A stretch of DNA of 38,733 nt, taken from the NCBI GenBank assembly GCA_964514395.1, contig CAZEQK010000032.1, forward strand, positions 1 through 38,733, written 5' to 3'. Made by a program: the position numbers and the translations under genes. Shown here piece after piece: positions 16,296-24,180 of this stretch (within the stretch, counting starts at the first letter, position 1; every line of letters begins with the position of its first letter). The notes under the pieces were generated by a model that saw only the letters and a program-made list of their open reading frames with translations, searched no databases and was not told the origin of the DNA. Origin of the DNA: CAZEQK01 sp964514395 (GTDB taxonomy: Bacteria; Bacillota; Bacilli; Tepidibacillales; Tepidibacillaceae).

Positions 16296-17393
16296 GTGAC
16301 CCATAGTAGATCTAATCCTGATTGGTTTATTATTTTTTCAACAATGATGCTACTTGGAAGCGGAGTTATTATGGTTTATAGTGCAAGTGCAGTAATATCT
16401 TATCGTGAGGTTGGGGACTGGTATTTTTATGCTAAACGCCAATTATTATTTGCACTTTTGGGAATTGGCTCCATGTACTTCATGATGAATATTGACTATT
16501 GGATATGGAAAAAGTGGGCAAAAATTGTTTTAATCGTTACATTTCTTTTATTGGCAATCGTATTAATTCCCGGAGTTGGTATCATACGTGGCGGTGCTAG
16601 GAGCTGGTTGGGTGTCGGTACGTTTGGTATACAGCCTTCAGAATTTATAAAACTAGCAATCATCATCTTTTTAGCAAAAATGTTTTCGGAACGGCGAAAG
16701 GAAATGATATCTTTCAGGAAGGGACTTTTACCACCATTGACGATATTAACTATTGCTTTAGGATTAATCATGTTGCAGCCAGATTTAGGGACAGGTGCCG
16801 TATTAGCTGGTACAGTCATGTTATTGATTTATATATCTGGAGCAAAGATGAGGCATTTAGTTAGTTTAATGTTAGTAGGAGTTATTGCCTTTGCAGGTTT
16901 AGTATTAGCAGCACCATATCGAATCCTACGTATTTTAGCATTTTTAGATCCATGGAAGGATCCTTTAGGGGCAGGATATCAGCTTATTCAATCCTTGTAT
17001 GCAATCGGTCCCGGACAGGTTATGGGGCTTGGATTAGGTATGAGTAGGCAAAAGCATCTTTATATTCCAGAACCCCATACAGATTTTATTTTTTCAATAT
17101 TAGCGGAAGAATTAGGATTTATTGGTGGAGTAGTCGTATTGTTGCTTTTTTTAATCCTGCTATGGAGAGGGTTTAGAATCGCAATCACTGCACCTGATCT
17201 TTTTGGTAGTTTTTTAGCAGTTGGGATTGTTGGTATGATTGCTATTCAAGTAATCATAAATATTGGTGTTGTTACAGGAATGTTTCCTGTAACTGGTATT
17301 ACATTACCGTTACTAAGTTATGGTGGGTCATCGCTAACTTTAACGTTAACGTCAATTGGAATATTATTAAACATATCGCGTTTTGCACGTTAA
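16296..17393 (+). CDS. spoVE: SEDS glycosyltransferase SpoVE (FtsW/RodA family)
   Basis: A ten-helix SEDS peptidoglycan polymerase. Visible signatures: VMVYSASAV in the first helix, FAKRQLLFALLG-like KRQLLFALLGIG, RGGARSWLGVGTFGIQPSEF, the periplasmic loop with DPWKDPLGAGYQLIQSLYAI and the C-terminal PVTGITLPLLSYGGSSL. Position after murD and the length of 365 match SpoVE, the cortex-specific member that pairs with SpoVD; the vegetative FtsW usually lies elsewhere in bacilli. It could serve both roles here, which sequence alone does not settle. GTG 16296 is six bases after AGAGGTG; the earlier in-frame TTG (16257) lacks a site. The expected next gene, murG, is missing. Confidence 0.88.
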   Translation: MTHSRSNPDWFIIFSTMMLLGSGVIMVYSASAVISYREVGDWYFYAKRQLLFALLGIGSMYFMMNIDYWIWKKWAKIVLIVTFLLLAIVLIPGVGIIRGGARSWLGVGTFGIQPSEFIKLAIIIFLAKMFSERRKEMISFRKGLLPPLTILTIALGLIMLQPDLGTGAVLAGTVMLLIYISGAKMRHLVSLMLVGVIAFAGLVLAAPYRILRILAFLDPWKDPLGAGYQLIQSLYAIGPGQVMGLGLGMSRQKHLYIPEPHTDFIFSILAEELGFIGGVVVLLLFLILLWRGFRIAITAPDLFGSFLAVGIVGMIAIQVIINIGVVTGMFPVTGITLPLLSYGGSSLTLTLTSIGILLNISRFAR

Positions 17394-17509
17394 TGTAATG
17401 ACAAATATAATTAAAAAATAAAGATTAGGCTACTATCACATCATAGCGATTTAGGCATAATATATCCTAGACCTATGTAGGTAGGGTCTTTAGTTTGGGG
17501 GAATTTTGT

Positions 17510-18418
17510 TTGAAGGAATGGATAGAGCAGCTATTAGCAGAAGATATCGGAACAGTTGTATTAAATGAGCCATTGTCAAGGCATACCTCATGGAAGATTG
17601 GCGGACCTGTTGATGCGTATATTGAACCTAGAAATAAAGAGATACTGGGAGCTGTAATCAAACTTCTAGCTAACTATAAGATTCCATGGAAAATAATTGG
17701 TAAAGGTTCAAATCTCCTAGTCTTAGACGGCGGGTACAGAGGTGCTATTATTTCTTTAAAAGAGAAGCAGTTTCATCAAATCACATACCATGACTCTACT
17801 ATACAGGTAGGAGCTGGTTTTTCCATTATAAGATTGGCTAATTTAGCAGCAAAACAAGGTCTTACAGGGTTAGAATTCGCTGGTGGAATACCTGGAACTG
17901 TTGGTGGAGCCATCTATATGAATGCAGGTGCACATGGTTCAGATGTATCTCGTGTTTTAAAAGAGGCAGAAGTTTTGTTAGAAAATGGAGAAGTCGAATT
18001 TTGGGATAATAAAGCCTTTCATTTTATGTACCGTACATCAGCTCTACAACAAAAAAAAGGAATCATTCTAACGGCGACTTTTCAGTTAGAACCAGGAAAT
18101 CGAAAGGAAATTGCTACAGCTATGGCGAGCTATAAGGATCGTAGAATAAAATCTCAACCCTTTACCCTACCATGCTCTGGAAGTGTTTTTAGAAATCCCG
18201 AGGGGGATTACGCTGGCAGATTGATTGAAGAATTAGGACTAAAAGGATATAAAATAGGTGATGCACAAATTTCTACCATGCATGCTAATTTTATTGTGAA
18301 CATGGGAAAAGCTAAAGCCCGTGATATCCTTGCAATCATTCAATATATTAAAGAAAAAGTGTATGAAAATTATCATATTGCATTAGAAACAGAAGTAGAG
18401 GTAATCGGTGAGCGATAA
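17510..18418 (+). CDS. murB: UDP-N-acetylenolpyruvoylglucosamine reductase
   Basis: MurB is an FAD- and NADPH-dependent cytoplasmic enzyme that completes UDP-MurNAc synthesis. The FAD-binding part has RHTSWKIGGPVDAYIEP (about residue 22), GKGSNLLV and EFAGGIPGTVGGAIYMNAGA; the substrate domain has YRTSAL and the catalytic serine in GSVFRNP (about residue 223). The C-terminus carries AQISTMHANFIVN. It is about 302 residues, the usual size in Bacillus. GGGGGA (17497-17502) is seven bases before the TTG at 17510. A spacer of 116 bases separates it from spoVE, where murG would be expected; nothing resembling murG is left there. Confidence 0.96.
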   Translation: MKEWIEQLLAEDIGTVVLNEPLSRHTSWKIGGPVDAYIEPRNKEILGAVIKLLANYKIPWKIIGKGSNLLVLDGGYRGAIISLKEKQFHQITYHDSTIQVGAGFSIIRLANLAAKQGLTGLEFAGGIPGTVGGAIYMNAGAHGSDVSRVLKEAEVLLENGEVEFWDNKAFHFMYRTSALQQKKGIILTATFQLEPGNRKEIATAMASYKDRRIKSQPFTLPCSGSVFRNPEGDYAGRLIEELGLKGYKIGDAQISTMHANFIVNMGKAKARDILAIIQYIKEKVYENYHIALETEVEVIGER

Positions 18419-18748
18419 CACGAAAAGGCTATGAAGGATTAAATAATCAATACCAAAAAGAAGTAATTGAAATTAATAATGACAATGGTATAATTATCGT
18501 GGGAAGAAATACTAATAAACAGTAAACGGATTAAATTTGTAAGTGCTCATTGATACTAGATTCATGGCTTTACTGATTTGAGTTTGAAAGGTAAAACAAT
18601 TAGGTATCAAGACTACAAGGGAGAATATGAGTGTTAATTATTATTCTTTTGATGTTGATTAGGTAAATAAAGCGGCATATCATGCCGCTTTCATAATAAT
18701 AACTGCATTTTTATTACTCAGGAAGGTTATTAAAAGGGAATGAGCAAA
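18419..18748 (+). other. Non-coding spacer between murB and divIB, possibly with decayed coding DNA
   Basis: About 330 bases without a supportable gene. Two short open stretches look protein-like but have no start and ribosome site: 18412-18522 (37 codons, including YQKEVIEINNDNGIIIVG) and 18560-18634 (25 codons, including GFTDLSLKGKTIRYQDYKG). They are in different frames and separated by stops. I do not recognise either. A hairpin lies at 18669-18691. Confidence 0.5.
18669..18691 (+). terminator. GC-rich perfect hairpin before divIB
   Basis: AAAGCGGCAT (18669-18678) pairs fully with ATGCCGCTTT (18682-18691) across the loop ATC. The following bases are CATAATAAT, so the T-tract is only the three T of the stem. 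It may be a weak terminator or an mRNA-stabilising structure. Confidence 0.55.
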
Positions 18749-19489
18749 ATGGAACCCGAACCATATTTACCGCAATTTCGAAGAAAAGTATATAAAAAAA
18801 AAGGTGAAAAATTATTATTTTTTATTTTTTTGTTTTTCTTATTGTTAGCTATTATTATTTATTTCAATTCATCTATTAGTAGAATTACAAATATTAAAGT
18901 AACAGGATTAACGCTATTATCTGAGAAAGAAATCTATTCTACTGCTGATATACATAAGAATATGCTTTATTTATTTACGAGTTCATCAAGCATCAAGAAA
19001 AAATTATTAGGTATAAAAGAAATAAAAGATGTTGAAATCATAAAAGAATTTCCCGGACAATTATTTATACATGTTACAGAGAATAAGCCTATTGCTTTTT
19101 TTCGTGATGCGAACGATAAATGGATTCCTATCTTAGAAAACGGCTTATTTTATAAGGGTGAAAATAAGTTTTATATTGATGGACCCTTAATTACTAAATG
19201 GGATGATGAGGACAAGCTTAACCAATTGGTTACTGAACTAATTAAAGTTAAGCCAAACGTTTTACATGAAGTTTCTGAAATACGAGAGCTACCAGTGAAA
19301 GAAGATCCAAATAGAGTGATCTTATATATGAAACAAGGCTATATCGTACATATTTCTTTAGTTGATTTTAGTAAAAGATTAAATTTATATCCTACCATTT
19401 TAGAAAATTTAATGAGTCGAAATACAAAAAAAGGGGATATATATCTATTAGAATCTATAAGATTTGAAGAATTTAAACAAAAAAAATAG
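18749..19489 (+). CDS. divIB: Cell division protein DivIB (FtsQ)
   Basis: A bitopic divisome protein that binds FtsL and DivIC. There is a basic cytoplasmic tail, one transmembrane helix (about residues 21-42, LLFFIFLFFLLLAIIIYF), an extracellular POTRA domain starting at ITNIKVTGLTLLSEKEIYS and the following beta domain with VTENKPIAFFR. The length of about 246 is ordinary. I chose ATG 18749 because AAAAGGG ends 10 bases before it; the ATG at 18740 practically touches that site. The hairpin upstream and the long spacer suggest the gene is partly separated from murB transcription. DivIB sequences diverge strongly, so the neighbourhood supports the call. Confidence 0.9.
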   Translation: MEPEPYLPQFRRKVYKKKGEKLLFFIFLFFLLLAIIIYFNSSISRITNIKVTGLTLLSEKEIYSTADIHKNMLYLFTSSSSIKKKLLGIKEIKDVEIIKEFPGQLFIHVTENKPIAFFRDANDKWIPILENGLFYKGENKFYIDGPLITKWDDEDKLNQLVTELIKVKPNVLHEVSEIRELPVKEDPNRVILYMKQGYIVHISLVDFSKRLNLYPTILENLMSRNTKKGDIYLLESIRFEEFKQKK

Positions 19490-19582
19490 TTAATTTGATA
19501 AAATAAAAGGGTACAGAGAAGATTTGTTGAATATCTAAGCAGTAGGTTTTTTTAAAATTTTACAAGTTTTACTACTTAAGGC

Positions 19583-19611
19583 TTGGCACAAGCCTAGTTT
19601 TCTATTATAGT
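19583..19611 (+). promoter_or_regulatory. SigmaA promoter of ftsA-ftsZ with overlapping palindrome
   Basis: TTGGCA (19583-19588), a 17-base spacer and TATAGT (19606-19611) match the SigmaA consensus at 5 of 6 positions in each box. The -35 sits inside the palindrome AGGCTT-GGCAC-AAGCCT (19580-19596), a likely operator or hairpin. The element AAGCCTAGTTT (19590-19600) is repeated upstream of murE. A second -10-like TATAAT lies at 19613-19618. Confidence 0.65.
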
Positions 19612-19653
19612 TTATAATAAAGAGATTAGATTTTTTAAGGAGGTGCCAAGGGG

Positions 19654-20880
19654 TTGGGCAACAACGACGTTATTGTCAGTTTAGACATCGGTACGTCCAA
19701 GGTTCGAGTAATCATTGGCGAGATAAGCAACGGATCATTAAATATTATTGGGGTAGGCTCTGCTGATTCAGAAGGTATAAAAAAAGGGGCTATCGTTGAT
19801 ATAGACCAAACTGTTCAATCTATTCGTAATGCAATAGACCATGCTGAAAGAATGGTTGGCCTTACTATAGATGAAGTTTATGTTGGTATATCAGGTAATC
19901 ATATTGCTTTACAGACAAGCCATGGTGTAGTAGCTGTATCAAGTGAGGACAAGGAAATTAGAGATACAGATATTGATAGGGCTATTCAGGCTTCAAAAGT
20001 GATTGCCTTACCTCCTGAAAGGGAAATTGTTGATGTAGTTCCTAAAGAGTTTATTGTTGATGGTTTAGGAGATATTAGAGATCCTAGAGGGATGATGGGA
20101 GTAAGGCTTGAGGTATCAGCTACCATTATTACTGGATCGAGGACGATTATACATAACCTAATTAGAACCATTGAAAAATCCGATCTTCATATCGCTGGTT
20201 TTATATTAATGCCACTCGCATCTAGCCAAATTGCTCTTTCAAAAGATGAAATGAATCTTGGTGCTGTGTTAGTTGATATAGGAAAAGGTACGACGACAAT
20301 CTCTCTATTTGAGCATGGGGGATTAGTGAAGACTACTGTTATACCTTTGGGTGGCGAATATATTACAAATGATATTTCTATAGGTTTAAGAACTCAGTTG
20401 GATATTTCTGAAAAAGTAAAGCTTAAATATGGAATAGCTAACTTTAATGAATCTAGTGATAACGTAAAATTTAGGGTACCTAGGATTGGAAGTAATGTAG
20501 AAAAAGAATTTACCCAAAAGGATATCGCGCATATTATAGAACCTCGTGTTAGGGAAATGTTTCAAATTATAACCGAAGAGGTTTACCGTATTGGTTATAC
20601 AAAAGAAATCCCAGGAGGCTACATCTTAACAGGTGGAGTGTTAGCTATGGAAGGAATATTGTCTATTGCCCAAGAAGAATTACTCCCCTCGGCTAGGATT
20701 GCAATGCCTGATTTTATTGGTGTGAAGGATACTTCTTTCACAAATGGTGTTGGCATTATCTTGTATGCATCAAAGAATTTCATTCGTCGTGGTGGTAAAC
20801 AGGGAAGCACATCCAAGTCAAAACGTAAATCTGTTATTTCTTTCGAATGGTTTAAGAATTGGTTGAACGAGTTTATATAA
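19654..20880 (+). CDS. ftsA: Cell division protein FtsA
   Basis: An actin-like ATPase that tethers FtsZ to the membrane. VSLDIGTSKVRVIIGE is the phosphate 1 motif (residues 8-23), VDIGKGTTTISLF phosphate 2 (about 206) and GGYILTGGVLAMEG the adenosine motif (about 322). The 1C domain lies between about 85 and 165. The C-terminus ends in the amphipathic helix SFEWFKNWLNEFI that binds the membrane. The length is 408. TTG 19654 follows a very strong AAGGAGGTG by 8 bases. A promoter and palindrome lie upstream, and ftsZ follows after 40 bases, so the two form the usual pair. Confidence 0.97.
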   Translation: MGNNDVIVSLDIGTSKVRVIIGEISNGSLNIIGVGSADSEGIKKGAIVDIDQTVQSIRNAIDHAERMVGLTIDEVYVGISGNHIALQTSHGVVAVSSEDKEIRDTDIDRAIQASKVIALPPEREIVDVVPKEFIVDGLGDIRDPRGMMGVRLEVSATIITGSRTIIHNLIRTIEKSDLHIAGFILMPLASSQIALSKDEMNLGAVLVDIGKGTTTISLFEHGGLVKTTVIPLGGEYITNDISIGLRTQLDISEKVKLKYGIANFNESSDNVKFRVPRIGSNVEKEFTQKDIAHIIEPRVREMFQIITEEVYRIGYTKEIPGGYILTGGVLAMEGILSIAQEELLPSARIAMPDFIGVKDTSFTNGVGIILYASKNFIRRGGKQGSTSKSKRKSVISFEWFKNWLNEFI

Positions 20881-20920
20881 CATCTAGATTTACATTAGCA
20901 TTGAAGTGAGGGGGATATGA

Positions 20921-22018
20921 ATGTTGGAGTTTGATTTAGATATTGAGCAAGTAGCACAGATTAAAGTAATTGGAGTAGGCGGCGGTGGAAGTAATGCCGT
21001 AAATAGAATGATTGAAGCGGGTGTTAAGGGTGTTGAATTTATTGCCGTAAACACAGATGCACAAGCCCTTCATAAATCACTATCAGAAATAAAATCGCAA
21101 ATAGGTGAAAAATTAACCAGAGGCTTGGGAGCAGGAGCTAATCCAGATGTTGGTAAGAAGGCTGCTGAAGAAAGCAAAGAAATGCTTGAAAATAGATTAA
21201 AAGGCTCCGATATGGTATTTGTAACTGCTGGAATGGGTGGTGGTACTGGAACAGGTGCAGCGCCTGTCATAGCGGAAATAGCAAAAAGTTTGGGAGCATT
21301 AACTGTTGGTGTAGTTACAAGACCCTTTAGCTTTGAAGGAAAGAAAAGAGCGATGCAAGCAGATCAGGGAATAGCTGATTTAAAAGAAAAAGTGGATACT
21401 TTAATCGTTATTCCAAATGATCGACTTTTAGAAATTGTAGAAAGAAATACACCGATGATAGAAGCCTTTAAACAAGCCGATAATGTGCTTAGACAAGGTG
21501 TGCAAGGCATTTCAGATTTAATTGCCGTACCAGGCCTTATAAATTTAGATTTTGCTGATGTAAAAACAATTATGACAGAAAAAGGATCTGCTCTAATGGG
21601 GATCGGAGTTGCAAATGGAGAAAATAGAGCAACAGAAGCCGCCAAAAAAGCAATATTCAGCCCACTTTTAGAGACATCTATTACTGGAGCAAAGGGAGTA
21701 TTGATGAACATAACTGGTGGAACCAATCTTAGCCTTTATGAAGTGAATGAAGCCGCCGATATTGTAGCTTCTGCTTCTGATCCTGAAGTAAATATGATTT
21801 TTGGAGCAGTGATAAATGAAAATCTCAAGGATGAAATTATCGTCACGGTCATTGCAACAGGCTTTGATGATGAGGCTAAACAGCTAGGCTTAAGAGATAG
21901 CAAGAAAGCTCAGTCGTCAGAATCTAATAAGTTAAATATAAAACCTTTTAATTCTAACCAGCATGATAATTTAGATATTCCTACCTTTTTAAGAAATAAA
22001 AATACTGATAATAAGTAA
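20921..22018 (+). CDS. ftsZ: Cell division GTPase FtsZ
   Basis: The tubulin-like GTPase that forms the Z-ring. The nucleotide-binding GVGGGGSNAVNRM (about 17-29), the tubulin signature GGGTGTG (106-112) and the T7 synergy-type loop NLDFADVKTIM (about 207) are all intact. A short variable linker precedes the conserved C-terminal peptide DIPTFLRNK, which binds FtsA and SepF. With 365 residues it is slightly shorter than the B. subtilis protein, the difference being in the linker. GAGGGGG precedes the ATG. A very stable hairpin follows, so the dcw transcript probably ends here. Confidence 0.98.
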   Translation: MLEFDLDIEQVAQIKVIGVGGGGSNAVNRMIEAGVKGVEFIAVNTDAQALHKSLSEIKSQIGEKLTRGLGAGANPDVGKKAAEESKEMLENRLKGSDMVFVTAGMGGGTGTGAAPVIAEIAKSLGALTVGVVTRPFSFEGKKRAMQADQGIADLKEKVDTLIVIPNDRLLEIVERNTPMIEAFKQADNVLRQGVQGISDLIAVPGLINLDFADVKTIMTEKGSALMGIGVANGENRATEAAKKAIFSPLLETSITGAKGVLMNITGGTNLSLYEVNEAADIVASASDPEVNMIFGAVINENLKDEIIVTVIATGFDDEAKQLGLRDSKKAQSSESNKLNIKPFNSNQHDNLDIPTFLRNKNTDNK

Positions 22019-22058
22019 AAAAGTATAAAGCTAGGAAATAAATTAGTGAAAACAGAAA

Positions 22059-22103
22059 AGCCCCCTTTAAAGTTGATATTATTCTATCACTTTAAAGGGG
22101 GCT
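22059..22103 (+). terminator. Strong 15-bp hairpin after ftsZ
   Basis: AGCCCCCTTTAAAGT (22059-22073) pairs perfectly with ACTTTAAAGGGGGCT (22089-22103) around a 15-base loop. The downstream sequence is CATTGTTGTTTCTTT, so the T-tract is interrupted. It is likely the end of the dcw transcript, and possibly bidirectional because a minus-strand relic ends at 22117. Confidence 0.75.
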
Positions 22104-22116
22104 CATTGTTGTTTCT

Positions 22117-22185
22117 TTATAAAACGATGCCACCATCGACACTAAGGACTGTACCTGTGATGAATCTAGCTTCATCAGAAGAGAG
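22117..22185 (-). pseudogene. 3' relic of a fabG-like short-chain dehydrogenase
   Basis: Read on the minus strand, the last codons spell LSSDEAR followed by FITGTVLSVDGGIVL and a TAA (22117-22119). This is the standard C-terminus of 3-oxoacyl-ACP reductase (FabG) and close short-chain dehydrogenases. Everything upstream of it is missing; the identity ends at about 22185-22191, where the fabH-like relic begins on the other strand. It cannot encode a function. The match is by recognised motif and was not searched. Confidence 0.75.
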
Positions 22186-22193
22186 GTGAAAAG

Positions 22194-22313
22194 ATGAAAT
22201 CTGCAAAAATAATAGGGACTGGTAGATATGTACCTGATCATCTATACACTACTACAGACCTTGAGAAGCTATTAGGCGAACCTCTTAAACCTAGTATTGA
22301 ACAAAAACTTTGA
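22194..22313 (+). pseudogene. 5' relic of a fabH-like 3-oxoacyl-ACP synthase III
   Basis: A 39-codon open frame with its own ribosome site (AGAGGTG) starts MKSAKIIGTGRYVPDH and continues TTTDLEKLLGEPL, the typical N-terminus of ketoacyl-ACP synthase III (FabH, normally about 325 residues). It breaks off at a stop (22311-22313) directly in the stem of a terminator; none of the catalytic Cys-His-Asn residues is present. It is either a dead remnant or, less likely, expressed as a short peptide. Its closeness to the fabG-like relic points to fatty-acid synthesis genes once sited here, or to a rearrangement scar. Confidence 0.78.
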
Positions 22314-22343
22314 TTGCTGGAAATTCTAGCAGTCATTTTTTTT
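22312..22343 (+). terminator. Terminator after the fabH-like relic
   Basis: GATTGCTGGA (22312-22321) pairs with TCTAGCAGTC (22325-22334), 10 bp with two G-T wobbles and a 3-base loop, followed after one A by eight T. It insulates spoIIGA from upstream transcription. Confidence 0.85.
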
Positions 22344-22381
22344 ATTTAAGAGAATTTTATTAGATAAAAAATAAGTTTTTA

Positions 22382-22449
22382 TTCGACAAAAAAAACAACA
22401 GCTTGTCGGCAAGTTTAGACAGACTTCGAATATAGATATATTATATACT
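22382..22449 (+). promoter_or_regulatory. spoIIG promoter: 0A boxes and 22-bp-spaced SigmaA elements
   Basis: TTCGACA (22382-22388) is the exact reverse complement of the Spo0A box TGTCGAA. TGTCGGC (22404-22410) and TTAGACA (22415-22421, reverse of TGTCTAA) are partial matches, the last one covering the -35. The -35 TAGACA (22416-22421) and the -10 TATACT (22444-22449) are 22 bp apart, the unusual spacing known for the B. subtilis spoIIG promoter, which needs Spo0A~P to work with SigmaA. It drives spoIIGA-sigE. Confidence 0.85.
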
Positions 22450-22482
22450 ATTTTCACTTCCATCTAATTAAGGAGAATGAAG

Positions 22483-23394
22483 ATGGTATTTTATCTTGAT
22501 TTAATATTATTGCTCAATTTAGTAATCGATTATTTTATTTTAGTGGCAACAGCTAAGTTTCTCCATCTAGGTTACAAAAAATGGAGATTGATGATCGCAT
22601 CCATATTTGGTGCAGTTTATACTCTAATCTTTTTTATTCCTAAGCTTAGTGTTTTTCATCTATTTATTTCAAAATTCCTGTTATCCATCATCATGGTAAT
22701 TATCGCATACGGATTTATTCATCTTTATCATTTTATCCGTTCTTTGGCTACTTTTTATCTTGTTTCATTTATTACTGGTGGTGGAGTTTTAGCAATCCAG
22801 TATCTATTTAATATACAACATGACGTCATAAACGGCGTTTATATCAGTCATACATCAAGTCCAACTATGGTATTGTTCATTATTGTCATCGCTTTTTTTG
22901 GAATCTGGTTTTTTGCAGATAAAACCTTTCTTTCATTAAACAGGAGAAAAAACGTAGCTGATCAAATTGTGAAGGTAGAGATAATTATAAATAACGATAG
23001 CTATCATTGCAAAGGTCTCATTGATACGGGGAATCAATTATTTGATCCTATTTCTAGAAAGCCTGTCATCATTGTTGAAGCTGATGATATTCCTTTTCTC
23101 CCAGCTATTATAAAAAGTGCTTACTCTAATCAACAATTTAATTTGGATCTATTTCAGGTGATTTCAAAAGAGATTGACTTAATATGGCAATCAAGAATGC
23201 AAATCATTCCATTTAAAGGAATTACAAAAGGAATGCAATTTATTCTGGCACTTCGACCAGACAAGGTGGTGATTGAAACTAGTACTGGAGAAGAATCAAC
23301 ATCTACGAAGGTTTTAGTAGGCTTAGATTATGGACATCTATCAAATGACAAAGCTTATCAAGCAATAATTCACCCAGAATTATTAATGGGTTAA
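22483..23394 (+). CDS. spoIIGA: Sporulation sigma-E factor-processing peptidase
   Basis: A membrane aspartic protease that cleaves the pro-sequence of SigmaE in the mother cell. Five hydrophobic helices fill about residues 1-150, then a cytoplasmic protease domain carries the catalytic GLIDTGNQL with Asp181, flanked by FDPISRKPV. The domain works as a dimer resembling retroviral proteases. AAGGAG (22470-22475) fits the ATG at 22483 (spacing 7) better than the ATG at 22477. The length is 303, close to the usual 309. The promoter upstream is of the Spo0A type, and sigE follows after 22 bases. Confidence 0.95.
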   Translation: MVFYLDLILLLNLVIDYFILVATAKFLHLGYKKWRLMIASIFGAVYTLIFFIPKLSVFHLFISKFLLSIIMVIIAYGFIHLYHFIRSLATFYLVSFITGGGVLAIQYLFNIQHDVINGVYISHTSSPTMVLFIIVIAFFGIWFFADKTFLSLNRRKNVADQIVKVEIIINNDSYHCKGLIDTGNQLFDPISRKPVIIVEADDIPFLPAIIKSAYSNQQFNLDLFQVISKEIDLIWQSRMQIIPFKGITKGMQFILALRPDKVVIETSTGEESTSTKVLVGLDYGHLSNDKAYQAIIHPELLMG

Positions 23395-23416
23395 TTACCT
23401 ATAAAGGGGGTTGCAA

Positions 23417-24139
23417 ATGCTAATAAAGTGGAAAATTCGATTAAAACTATTTTGGTTTAAAATTTTATTTGCGTTAGGGTTAAAATCTGATGAAATCTAT
23501 TATATAGGGGGAAGCGAAACACTTCCACCTCCTTTATCAAAAGATGAGGAAGAGCAGCTACTTGAAAGACTACCTAAGGGTGATGAAGCAGTAAAAGGGA
23601 TGTTAATTGAGCGGAACCTTCGTTTAGTCGTTTATATTGCTAGGAAATTTGATAATACAGGTATTAATATTGAGGATCTTGTTTCCATAGGTTCAATCGG
23701 GTTAATCAAGGCTGTCAATACATTTGATATTGATAAAAAGATAAAACTAGCTACCTATGCATCAAGATGTATAGAAAATGAAATATTAATGTATTTGCGA
23801 AGGAATAATAAAATCAAAACAGAGGTTTCTCTAGATGAACCATTAAACATTGATTGGGACGGAAATGAGCTATTACTATCAGATATTTTAGGAACCGAGA
23901 ATGATACAATTTTTAAAAATCTCGAGGATGATGTAGACAAAAAATTACTAAAAAAAGCATTAGAAAAATTAAATGATAGAGAAAAAGTCATTATGAAATT
24001 ACGTTTTGGATTGAATGATGGCATCGAGAAAACGCAAAAGGATGTTGCAGATATGCTTGGTATATCCCAATCCTACATATCACGTTTAGAAAAAAGAATA
24101 ATCAAAAGATTGCGAAAAGAATTTAATAAAATGATATAG
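23417..24139 (+). CDS. sigE: RNA polymerase sporulation sigma factor SigE (pro-form)
   Basis: The early mother-cell sigma factor. The N-terminal amphipathic pro-sequence (about residues 1-29, rich in K, W and L, ending LGLKSDEIYYIGG) holds it at the membrane until SpoIIGA cleaves it. Region 2 (RNLRLVVYIARKF ... IGLIKAVNTF) and region 4 with its helix-turn-helix (TQKDVADMLGISQSYISRLE) are complete. The total is about 240 residues. ATG 23417 lies six bases after AAAGGGGG; the TTG at 23411 adjoins the site. The identity to Bacillus SigE visible by eye is very high. It is cotranscribed with spoIIGA. Confidence 0.97.
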   Translation: MLIKWKIRLKLFWFKILFALGLKSDEIYYIGGSETLPPPLSKDEEEQLLERLPKGDEAVKGMLIERNLRLVVYIARKFDNTGINIEDLVSIGSIGLIKAVNTFDIDKKIKLATYASRCIENEILMYLRRNNKIKTEVSLDEPLNIDWDGNELLLSDILGTENDTIFKNLEDDVDKKLLKKALEKLNDREKVIMKLRFGLNDGIEKTQKDVADMLGISQSYISRLEKRIIKRLRKEFNKMI

Positions 24140-24180
24140 CATAAAATCCTCTCTCTAAGGAGATACTTTTACATGAAGTG

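Noticed and set aside
19583..19600. Possible Sigma54 promoter (TTGGCAC) before ftsA
   Set aside because: The -24 half is present, but the -12 half (TTGC at the correct distance) is missing; a SigmaA promoter with a 17-bp spacer fits better.
21364..21726. Minus-strand frame of 120 codons opposite ftsZ
   Set aside because: A shadow of ftsZ codon usage with no recognisable protein.
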